A stretch of 5,219 bases of DNA from an uncultured Alphaproteobacteria bacterium (GTDB lineage: Bacteria; Pseudomonadota; Alphaproteobacteria; CAKMZR01). Positions 1 through 5,219 of the stretch are shown here, one piece after another. Each line of letters starts with the position of its first letter. Position 1 is the first letter of the stretch. The stretch is taken from NCBI GenBank assembly GCA_929200455.1, contig CAKMZR010000127.1:1-5219 (forward strand). The letters run 5' to 3'. Both the position numbers and the translations under genes were made by a program. The notes beneath the pieces are model-generated. The model was not told where the DNA came from. It was given only the letters and a program-made list of their open reading frames with translations, and did not search any database.

Positions 1-2
1 GT

Positions 3-1550
3 ATGGCTAGGAAGAGATACAGTCGTCGTTCGCCAAGTGGACTTCTTCGTTTTGCGTGGTTGTTGGGCGTGGGTTCTGTTGTCTTTGGCGGGGTGTACTT
101 ATTGTGGAATGAGGAGTCTATTCTTCGAGAGTTGCGTTCGATTCGCCCGAACGTGAGGATAGACCTTAAGAAGAGTGAGACGCCGAATTTGCGTAAGGTT
201 TTGGAGGATTTGGAGGCGAATGGGGGAGGTTCTAGGGTTTTGTTGTCGCCGCTTCAAGAAGGCGAGGGTGTGGAGGATCTTCAGGATGTGTCTGTGGGAG
301 ACTTGGTGACTTCTCCACTGGAAGATGAGGAGGCGTTGGGTATAGGGGATGTGGAGTACTGGCGTCAGATGATAAGGGATGTTCGGGAGGGATTTTTTGG
401 TAGTTTGGGAGAGGGAGTGGATTCATTTTTGGATTTGGCGAATGATTTGAGTGTGAGGGGTGTATTGGATTTGATATTTTCGCCTGATCCGTTGAGTGTG
501 GGGGATGAGGGAGCGATAATGCCGTTGCAGAATACTGGTTCTGGCGAGGAAATTTTGCCTTTGCAAGACGGAGGCGTGATCACGGTGGAGGAGCGAGAAG
601 GAGAGACGCGTACATTTGTGGGAGATGTGAATCGTCTTACATCTTTGGGGGAGGCACCATCTATTCCGGATGAGGAGATTTTTTCTCGTACGGTTGAGGA
701 GATAGTGGATTCATTGAGGGAGCCTGGTAAGGGAGTGGATGTGTATGCGGGACTTTTGCATCCGAATCCTGATCCGAAGTTATTGGAGTTGACGCCGGAT
801 GGTGTTTTGCCTCGTATAGACAATGCGGGTCGTCCTTCGTGGCAGGTGTACAAGCGTCCGCATCTTACGGGAAGCAATTTGCCCCAGGTTTTTGTGGTGG
901 TGAGCAACTTGGGTTTGAATGATTTTCAGACGGCGAGGAGTATACATTTGCCTGGAGCGGTGACGTTGGCGTTTGCGCCGTATGCGCGACGTCTTTCTGA
1001 CTGGGTGAATGCGGCCCGAGGTGAGGGACATGAGGTGATGTTGACTTTGCCGATGGAGCCGAAACGTTATCCGCATAGTGATCCTGGTCCTTTTGGATTG
1101 TTGACGTCATTGGATAAGGAAGAGAATATTAAGCGTTTGCATCATGTATTGAGTCGGACGACGGGTTATGTGGGTGTTATGAATTTTCTGGGAGATAAGT
1201 TTGTGTTGGATGCGGCGGCGGTGGAGCCTGTGATGCAGTCATTGAATGCGCGCGGATTGTTTTTCTTGGACACGCATCCTGAGAGGTTGTCGTTGGCGTC
1301 GTTGTCTGCGACGGTATTGAACATGCCGCATGCGTCTGTGGATATTGTGTTGGATCAGAGTTTGTCACGGGATCAGGTTGTGAAGAGGATGAGGGATTCG
1401 TCGCGTCTTGCGCGGGCTCGAGGAGGATCGGTGATGGTGGTCTATCCGTTGCCCTATATATTGGATGAGCTTGAGGTTTGGTTTGCGACGTTGGCGGAGA
1501 GTGAGATAGAGTTGGCGCCTCTTACGTCTAGATTTACGGAGGAGGGTTAG
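3..1550 (+). CDS. Divergent polysaccharide deacetylase family protein (YibQ/DUF610-like), membrane anchored
   Basis: A 515-residue protein with three parts. Residues 1-13 are basic and are followed by one hydrophobic helix at about 14-35, so it should be an N-in inner-membrane anchor. Residues about 40-285 are an acidic, Gly/Pro-containing, probably disordered linker. Residues about 294-512 match the divergent polysaccharide deacetylase domain (Polysacc_deac_2) in its alphaproteobacterial form: VVVSNLGL at 298-305, then LPGAVTLAFAPYA, GHE (342-344), LPMEP (349-353), DPGP and GYVGVMN. The Asp-Asp seen near the first strand in many YibQ relatives is Ser301-Asn302 here, so hydrolase activity is uncertain. 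Family function is poorly known; a role in envelope polysaccharide or peptidoglycan is an inference. The ATG at base 3 gives a sensible anchor, but its ribosome site lies outside the window and an earlier start cannot be excluded. It ends one base before the rppH start. The linker makes it longer than the roughly 400 residues I expect for alphaproteobacterial members. Confidence 0.85.
   Translation: MARKRYSRRSPSGLLRFAWLLGVGSVVFGGVYLLWNEESILRELRSIRPNVRIDLKKSETPNLRKVLEDLEANGGGSRVLLSPLQEGEGVEDLQDVSVGDLVTSPLEDEEALGIGDVEYWRQMIRDVREGFFGSLGEGVDSFLDLANDLSVRGVLDLIFSPDPLSVGDEGAIMPLQNTGSGEEILPLQDGGVITVEEREGETRTFVGDVNRLTSLGEAPSIPDEEIFSRTVEEIVDSLREPGKGVDVYAGLLHPNPDPKLLELTPDGVLPRIDNAGRPSWQVYKRPHLTGSNLPQVFVVVSNLGLNDFQTARSIHLPGAVTLAFAPYARRLSDWVNAARGEGHEVMLTLPMEPKRYPHSDPGPFGLLTSLDKEENIKRLHHVLSRTTGYVGVMNFLGDKFVLDAAAVEPVMQSLNARGLFFLDTHPERLSLASLSATVLNMPHASVDIVLDQSLSRDQVVKRMRDSSRLARARGGSVMVVYPLPYILDELEVWFATLAESEIELAPLTSRFTEEG
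1538..1546 (+). promoter_or_regulatory. Strong Shine-Dalgarno for the TTG start of rppH
   Basis: GGAGGAGGG lies inside the last codons of the upstream deacetylase gene and ends five bases before the TTG at 1552. It decides the rppH start: the first in-frame ATG lies within the first strand of the Nudix fold and would remove conserved residues. The placement implies translational coupling with the upstream gene. Confidence 0.75.
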
Positions 1551-1551
1551 A

Positions 1552-2049
1552 TTGTCGAAGGAGGAAGGAACAGAGGATCCGCGTTATCGAGCGTGTGCGG
1601 GTATTATGCTGGTGAATGATTTGGGAAAAATTTTTGTGGGTAAGCGTTTGGACGTGGTGTCGAAGTACTGGCAGATGCCTCAAGGGGGTATAGAGGAGGG
1701 TGAAGATTACACGGATGCGTTGCGTCGTGAGTTGTATGAGGAGACGGGTGTGGATAATATTCGGATATGGGGTATTATGGAGGGTTGGTTGTACTATGAT
1801 GTTCCGCCTCATTTGAGCGAGAAGTTGTGGGGAGGTTGGTATGTGGGACAGAGGCAGAAGTGGAGTTTGGTGGAGTTTTTGGGGGAAGACGCAGATGTGG
1901 ACATAGGGGGTGAGGGAGCGGAATTTTCTGAGTGGAAATGGCAAGACAGGGAAGACTTGGTGCGTGAGGCGGTATCGTTTAAGCGTGGAATGTATGAGGG
2001 TGTACTGAGTTATTTTTCGAATTATTGGGAAGAGAAGAGAGGCGATTGA
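1552..2049 (+). CDS. rppH: RNA pyrophosphohydrolase (Nudix hydrolase, RppH/IalA type)
   Basis: A 165-residue Nudix hydrolase. RppH removes pyrophosphate from the 5' triphosphate end of RNAs in the cytoplasm, which opens them to RNase E decay; relatives also cleave dinucleoside polyphosphates (invasion protein IalA). The sequence shows YRACAGIMLVN at the start of the fold, then YWQMPQGGIEEGE and a perfect Nudix box at residues 45-67 (G-x5-E-x7-REL-x-EE-x-GV), with Glu60, Glu63 and Glu64 as metal-binding or catalytic residues. The WQMPQGGI motif just before the box is typical of RppH rather than of generic Nudix proteins. W89-containing and KWSLVEF segments further along also resemble RppH. Length agrees with the family (about 155-176). 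The start is TTG, one base after the upstream stop, supported by GGAGGAGGG. The stop TGA is one base before the next ATG (TGAGATG), so the gene sits inside an operon. Alternative: another dinucleoside polyphosphate hydrolase of the same subfamily. Confidence 0.95.
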   Translation: MSKEEGTEDPRYRACAGIMLVNDLGKIFVGKRLDVVSKYWQMPQGGIEEGEDYTDALRRELYEETGVDNIRIWGIMEGWLYYDVPPHLSEKLWGGWYVGQRQKWSLVEFLGEDADVDIGGEGAEFSEWKWQDREDLVREAVSFKRGMYEGVLSYFSNYWEEKRGD

Positions 2050-2050
2050 G

Positions 2051-2836
2051 ATGAGCAAGAGGAGAGAGAGTGGGTTAGTTTTTGTATTGATATTATTGAT
2101 GATATTTCCTGTGATTATGTATGGGGGTCGTTCGTGGGGACAGGTTTCATATATTCCGCCGTATGCGCGTTTATCGTTGAGTTATTTTGATGGTTCTGAG
2201 TACAAGTTATCGGATGATGTGGACAAGGGAAGTTTGCATGGCAAGTCGGTGCCGTTATCGAATTTTGGAGTCCGTTTGGCGTATGGTATCTCGTTGGATC
2301 ATCAGACGCGACTTCAGATGGAGGGAAGTTTTCTGCTGACTCCGTTGAACAAGTATGAGTGGAAGAATCCGCCTGGATTGGGGTTGACGTCGAAGTCGTT
2401 GAGTTTTGAGGTACCTGGAAGCCAGACGCTTATACATGGAGTTTTGTCAGCATATTATGATTTTGAGCGGTTGAATCCGTACAAGCCAGGGAGTTGGTCG
2501 CCTTATATAGGGGGAGGTTTGGGCATGTATGGTTTGTGGTGGCCTCAATTTGATTTGTCGTTGGCGGATGCGTTGGATTCGTCTTCTAAGGATTATGTGA
2601 GTGCGGATGTTCTTGACAGTGCAGGAGAGAAGACGGGTTCTTCGCAGGGAGTTTCTGCGAGCAATCGGAAGTCGGAATTTTTGTTGGGTCCTGTGGGTTT
2701 ATTGGAGTTGGGATTATCGTATAATTTTAGTTATGTGATTGTGGATGGTTACTGGAGGATGGAGTATTTGTATTCTTTGGCACAGGGACGGGATTCTGTG
2801 TTTATGAGCACATTGAATATAGGAGTAAGATTCTGA
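2051..2836 (+). CDS. Small outer-membrane beta-barrel protein
   Basis: A 261-residue predicted outer-membrane protein. Residues 1-30 form a Sec signal peptide: KRRE, then a hydrophobic stretch at about 9-24, with probable cleavage after Ser-Trp-Gly (30|31). The mature part alternates hydrophobic and polar residues and is rich in Tyr, Gly and Leu, as in eight-stranded OmpA-like, OMP_b-brl or P44/Msp-like barrels. Barrel-like segments include FGVRLAYGI, LSAYYDF and PYIGGGLGMYG (151-161). The last strand ends in NIGVRF, whose C-terminal Phe is the classical BAM recognition signal. Residues about 173-209 are Ser/Asp/Lys-rich and non-hydrophobic, and probably form one long exposed loop. There is no OmpA-type peptidoglycan-binding domain. 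AGAGG at 2038-2042 lies eight bases before the ATG. It follows rppH by one base and overlaps the next gene by one base. The specific role (porin, adhesin or antigen) cannot be read from sequence; the exact family assignment is tentative. Confidence 0.75.
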   Translation: MSKRRESGLVFVLILLMIFPVIMYGGRSWGQVSYIPPYARLSLSYFDGSEYKLSDDVDKGSLHGKSVPLSNFGVRLAYGISLDHQTRLQMEGSFLLTPLNKYEWKNPPGLGLTSKSLSFEVPGSQTLIHGVLSAYYDFERLNPYKPGSWSPYIGGGLGMYGLWWPQFDLSLADALDSSSKDYVSADVLDSAGEKTGSSQGVSASNRKSEFLLGPVGLLELGLSYNFSYVIVDGYWRMEYLYSLAQGRDSVFMSTLNIGVRF

Positions 2837-3954
2837 TGAAAGCGGAGAGCACGAGGCGGGGTCGGAGGTTATTATTGAAGGGGATGGGGTTGTTGTCGTT
2901 GGGGTTGGGCGGGGGCTTGGGAGGATTGCCTTCGCGAGCGTATGGACAGAGTCGAGAGATCCCGGTGTGGCGAATACAGACGTCGTGGGGAGAGGGGACG
3001 CTTGGTTATGATTTGTTTCGAAATTTTTGCGACAGTGTGGTGGAGCGAACGCAAGGATTATTGGCGTTGGAGGCTGTTCCTGCGGGTGCGGTGAGGAATG
3101 ATCTTCAATTTTACGATGCGTTGCGTATAGGGGCTTTGGAGGGTATTAATGTTTTTAGTGTATACTGGGCGGGAAGGTTTCCGGCTGGAGTTTTTATGTC
3201 GTCATATCCTGGAGGTTTGTCGTATCCGTCTCACTGGGATGTGATGTTGGATTCGTATGGGGGTCGGAAGGTATTGGAGGGCATATACGATCGTTTGGGA
3301 CTTCATTTTGTGGGACATGTTCACCATGATATGAACATTTTGCATTCAGTGAAGCCGTTGCGTACGTTGAAGGATTTTGAGGGATTGACGGTTCGTGTTC
3401 CTGGTCATTTGATAGGAGATTCATTTAAGGCGTTGGGTTCACGTCCTGTGTTGTTGCCTGGGAGGGATATTGTGGAGGCTTTGGGAGAAGGGGTGATTGA
3501 GGCTGCGGATTATGTGGGGCCGTCGTTGAATGTTCGTTTGGGTTTGCATAAGGAGGCGGGTTATGTGATACTGGGTCCGTTGTCGTCGCCGTCTATTAAT
3601 CAGCCTGTAGACGTGATGGATATAGCGGTGAGCAAGAAGGCGTGGCTTGAGGTGAAGCCGAGTGTGAGGGAGTTATTTCGCGCGCTTGTGAGTGATTATT
3701 CCCGTACGCATTATGCGGCGATTCAGGAAGCGAATCGCGAGGCTTGGGAGGAGATATCGTTGTCTGGGGTTGAGGTTGTGAGGTTGAGTGAGGGTGATAT
3801 GAGGAGTTTTCGTCGGAAATTATTGCCGTTATGGTTCTCATATGCGAAGAAGGATAAAGAGTCGATGAATTTATTTAAGGTACACCTTGAAGTGATGAGG
3901 AGTGAGTCTGTAGGTCTTTTGAGCGATAAGGATGTGGAGGGATATCGTCTTTGA
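2836..3954 (+). CDS. TRAP-type transporter substrate-binding protein (DctP/TakP-like), Tat-exported
   Basis: A 372-residue periplasmic solute-binding protein. A Tat signal is clear: Arg10-Arg11-Leu-Leu-Leu-Lys15 fits the twin-arginine motif, followed by a Gly/Leu-rich h-region and a probable cleavage site after Ala-Tyr-Gly37. The mature protein resembles DctP-family proteins, especially the alpha-keto-acid binder TakP: WRIQTSW near the N-terminus, a DALRIGALEG helix, LKDFEGLTVRVPG with the conserved Arg187 that in this family contacts the substrate carboxylate, and GRDIVEALGEGVIEAADYVGP at 209-229. In TakP the last motif reads EWVGP; here Trp is Tyr226, and the later WEGGP region reads SINQP, so the ligand or metal site may differ. 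A carboxylate ligand is likely but its identity is not readable. AGGAG at 2821-2825 precedes the ATG by ten bases, and the start overlaps the previous stop (TGATG). No DctQ or DctM membrane genes are in view, so it may be an orphan binding protein. Confidence 0.85.
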   Translation: MKAESTRRGRRLLLKGMGLLSLGLGGGLGGLPSRAYGQSREIPVWRIQTSWGEGTLGYDLFRNFCDSVVERTQGLLALEAVPAGAVRNDLQFYDALRIGALEGINVFSVYWAGRFPAGVFMSSYPGGLSYPSHWDVMLDSYGGRKVLEGIYDRLGLHFVGHVHHDMNILHSVKPLRTLKDFEGLTVRVPGHLIGDSFKALGSRPVLLPGRDIVEALGEGVIEAADYVGPSLNVRLGLHKEAGYVILGPLSSPSINQPVDVMDIAVSKKAWLEVKPSVRELFRALVSDYSRTHYAAIQEANREAWEEISLSGVEVVRLSEGDMRSFRRKLLPLWFSYAKKDKESMNLFKVHLEVMRSESVGLLSDKDVEGYRL

Positions 3955-3979
3955 GAGGGGGTTAATATTGAGTGGAAGG
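3953..3979 (+). promoter_or_regulatory. Two alternative ribosome binding sites before the protease gene
   Basis: GAGAGGGGG at 3953-3961 lies six bases before an in-frame TTG at 3968. GGAAGG at 3974-3979 lies nine bases before the ATG at 3989. Both pairs are plausible; the TTG start would add seven residues (MSGRYYD) before the MKK start. I prefer the ATG because MKK begins a more ordinary export signal, but the sequence does not settle it. Confidence 0.5.
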
Positions 3980-3988
3980 TATTATGAT

Positions 3989-5219
3989 ATGAAAAAAACG
4001 TATGATGTGAAGTTATGGAGAAGGGGTTATGAAAATTTTTCTGTGAGGATATTGGGTCTTACGGCATTTTCGTTATTGATTGAGGGTTGTGGAGGTGGAG
4101 GCGGCGGTGGTGGTGGTGGTGACGATGAGATAGATTATTCTTTGAGGGCGGAAGCCTTGCCACGAGATGTGAGTGAAGTTTTGCGTTTGCCACATGGTCA
4201 TGAGGTTCGGGCAAATTTTTTGGATCACGGGAGCAGTTATAGCAGGAAGACGGTGACGTATCGTTTTTATACGAAGGAAGAAGGGGAGACGGAGGGTTTG
4301 ATTAACAGGGGTTTGGATGAGGAGCGTTATCGTGCTTATGGTGATTTTGAGGGTGTGAGTGAGGAGTGGTTGAAGGGAGTTTTTCGGAAGGCTTTGTCTA
4401 ACTATGCCTCTGTGAGTGAATTGAAGTTTGAGGAGGTGACGACGGGCAAGGCGGACATTGCGTACTTTTTGCGGGACTTTAACTCGGGACTTTTGGGTTA
4501 TTCAAATTATCCGCCTGGGAGCGAGGGTATTTTGGACAAGGACTTGGTGGAGGGAGGACGTGGGGATCCTGTGGCGACGCTTCTTCAAGAGACGGTTTTG
4601 CATGAGTTGGGTCATGGATTGGGATTGAGGCATCCGTTTCGAGGTTCGAGTTATGGTTCTCGGAACGGGAAGCAGCTTGAGGGTTATGAGTTGACGACGG
4701 CCTATTCTTCGATGGCCTACCGTGACATGCCTTATTCTGTTTATTTTGACGGAGTTGAAGAGAAGACGCGATTTCGTGATGGTATGGGCTTGTATGATGT
4801 GGTGGCGATTCAGAAGAAGTATGGGGTGAATAGGGATTATGAGTCTGGAGACACGGTGTACGACGGTACTTATTTTTCGAAGCATTGGATACAGAGGGTG
4901 ATATGGGACGGTGGAGGTCGTGATAAGATTGATCTTTCTGGATTTGGGTTTGGCTATTTGTCGTCGTATGCACAGACGAGCGGCAAGACTTTGCCGGTTC
5001 CGAGGCATGAGATAGACTTAGAACCGGGTCGTTTTGGTTCTGTGGGTATCATAGAGGAAGGGTTTTTGCCGAACGAGAAGGGGTTGTTTAGGGGTTATGA
5101 TAATTTGGTGATAGCGTATGGAGCGGAGATCGAGGATGCTGTGGGTGGTCCCGGAGATGATGTGATACGCGGGAATGGTCTTGGCAATGTGCTTGAGGGA
5201 GGGGGAGGCGATGATGTTC
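3989..5219 (+). CDS. Serralysin-like M10 zinc metalloprotease with lipoprotein-like N-terminus and RTX repeats (3' end outside window)
   Basis: The frame is open from ATG 3989 to the window edge, giving 410 visible residues. The catalytic domain is clear: a Phe-x-Glu-Val strand and GYSNYPPG before the zinc site, HELGHGLGLRHP at 205-216 (zinc ligands His205, His209, His215; base Glu206), and the Met-turn SSMAY with Met242 and Tyr244. YDVVAIQKKYGVN then matches the end of the serralysin catalytic domain. The C-terminal part follows the Peptidase_M10_C pattern (IWDGGGRDKIDLSGF, IDLEPGRFGSVG, AYGAEIEDAVGG) and runs into RTX nonapeptides. The product should be a secreted or surface calcium-stabilised endopeptidase. 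Unlike typical serralysins, the N-terminus has basic residues, a short hydrophobic stretch (21-31) and Ile-Glu-Gly-Cys34, followed by ten Gly, which resembles a lipoprotein signal although Glu at -2 is atypical. The gap to the preceding gene is 34 bases (13 if TTG 3968 is used), with no promoter or terminator seen, so co-transcription is likely. No inhibitor or type I secretion gene is visible. Confidence 0.88.
   Translation, partial: MKKTYDVKLWRRGYENFSVRILGLTAFSLLIEGCGGGGGGGGGGDDEIDYSLRAEALPRDVSEVLRLPHGHEVRANFLDHGSSYSRKTVTYRFYTKEEGETEGLINRGLDEERYRAYGDFEGVSEEWLKGVFRKALSNYASVSELKFEEVTTGKADIAYFLRDFNSGLLGYSNYPPGSEGILDKDLVEGGRGDPVATLLQETVLHELGHGLGLRHPFRGSSYGSRNGKQLEGYELTTAYSSMAYRDMPYSVYFDGVEEKTRFRDGMGLYDVVAIQKKYGVNRDYESGDTVYDGTYFSKHWIQRVIWDGGGRDKIDLSGFGFGYLSSYAQTSGKTLPVPRHEIDLEPGRFGSVGIIEEGFLPNEKGLFRGYDNLVIAYGAEIEDAVGGPGDDVIRGNGLGNVLEGGGGDDV
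4091..4120 (+). repeat. GGN triplet tract encoding ten glycines
   Basis: Ten consecutive Gly codons, the last five all GGT, directly follow the Cys34 codon of the protease. The encoded run (residues 35-44) then passes into Asp-Asp-Glu. It is probably a flexible tether between a lipidated cysteine and the folded enzyme. The uniform GGT half could change length by slippage in steps of one residue without breaking the frame. Confidence 0.8.
5144..5218 (+). repeat. Start of RTX calcium-binding nonapeptide repeats
   Basis: Residues 386-410 of the protease read as GGPGDDVIR, GNGLGNVLE and GGGGDDV, the last unit being cut by the window edge. The first and third fit GGxGxDxuX well, while the middle unit is the degenerate GN-x-x-x-N form usual in serralysins. 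These repeats form a calcium-binding beta-roll and in known proteins precede a C-terminal type I secretion signal. The number of further repeats is unknown. Confidence 0.85.

Larger units (their letters stand above)
3..5219 (+). other. Probable single operon of five co-directional genes
   Basis: Junctions are +1 base (deacetylase to rppH), +1 base (rppH to barrel protein), a one-base overlap TGATG (barrel to TRAP binding protein) and 34 bases or fewer (binding protein to protease). No terminator-like hairpin with a T run and no well-spaced -35/-10 pair was seen at any junction. Translational coupling is likely across the first four genes. The operon promoter and the 3' end are outside the window. 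Confidence 0.65.

Noticed and set aside
365..907. 180-residue minus-strand open frame opposite the deacetylase gene
   Set aside because: Ser/Pro/Lys-rich composition without domain features, opposite a coherent protein; judged a shadow.
1552..1560. Frameshift or misassembly explaining the missing ATG of rppH
   Set aside because: The TTG start has an excellent Shine-Dalgarno five bases upstream and the protein has normal length and intact motifs, so no error is needed.
2047..2053. Use of TGA as Trp (alternative code, as in some reduced alphaproteobacterial symbionts)
   Set aside because: TGA ends rppH, the barrel protein and the TRAP binding protein exactly at junctions with the next start, and Trp residues in all five genes are TGG.
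1534..2058. 174-residue open frame on the minus strand opposite rppH
   Set aside because: Its product is low-complexity, rich in Leu, Thr, Arg and His, with no recognisable motif, and it lies wholly opposite a clear Nudix gene. Poverty of C on the + strand explains such open frames.
3951..3988. Possible promoter before the protease: TTGAGA at 3951-3956 and TATGAT at 3983-3988
   Set aside because: The elements are 26 bases apart, far from the usual 16-18, and the TATGAT overlaps the start-codon region. The closer TTGAGT at 3968 is only nine bases from it.
4479..5008. Two overlapping minus-strand open frames (164 and 168 residues) opposite the protease
   Set aside because: They occupy different frames of the same region, are low-complexity, and lie opposite the diagnostic zinc site, Met-turn and C-terminal domain of the protease.

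Overview
The window looks like a piece of an alphaproteobacterial chromosome. The best evidence is the first gene pair, a divergent polysaccharide deacetylase (YibQ/DUF610-like) directly followed by an RNA pyrophosphohydrolase of the RppH/IalA type. This order is familiar from Alphaproteobacteria, where it usually follows an EnvC-like protein and a CtpA-like S41 peptidase; neither of those is visible here. A TakP-like TRAP solute-binding protein and a serralysin-type protease also fit a Gram-negative proteobacterium. I cannot name the genus. The standard bacterial code works: three genes end at TGA immediately beside the next start.

All five genes lie on the + strand and are packed like one operon. 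(1) 3-1550: membrane-anchored divergent polysaccharide deacetylase with a very long acidic linker. (2) 1552-2049: RppH, starting at TTG after a strong Shine-Dalgarno sequence. (3) 2051-2836: small outer-membrane beta-barrel protein with a signal peptide and a C-terminal Phe. (4) 2836-3954: TRAP-type (DctP/TakP-like) substrate-binding protein with a Tat signal, overlapping gene 3 by one base. (5) 3989 (or TTG 3968) to beyond the window end: serralysin-like M10 zinc metalloprotease with an unusual lipoprotein-like N-terminus, a ten-glycine run and the beginning of an RTX calcium-binding repeat region; its 3' end lies outside the window.

The first two genes are housekeeping (envelope and RNA decay). 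The last three form a block of exported proteins with three different export signals: Sec to outer membrane, Tat to periplasm, and lipoprotein and/or type I RTX. No TRAP membrane subunits (DctQ/DctM) and no type I secretion genes are in view. There is no gene-free stretch longer than 34 bases between annotated coding regions, and I saw no RNA gene, transposon, CRISPR array or convincing terminator.

The + strand is strikingly poor in C and rich in G and T, and Leu is written mostly as TTG. This composition leaves many long open frames on the minus strand; I regard all of them as shadows.
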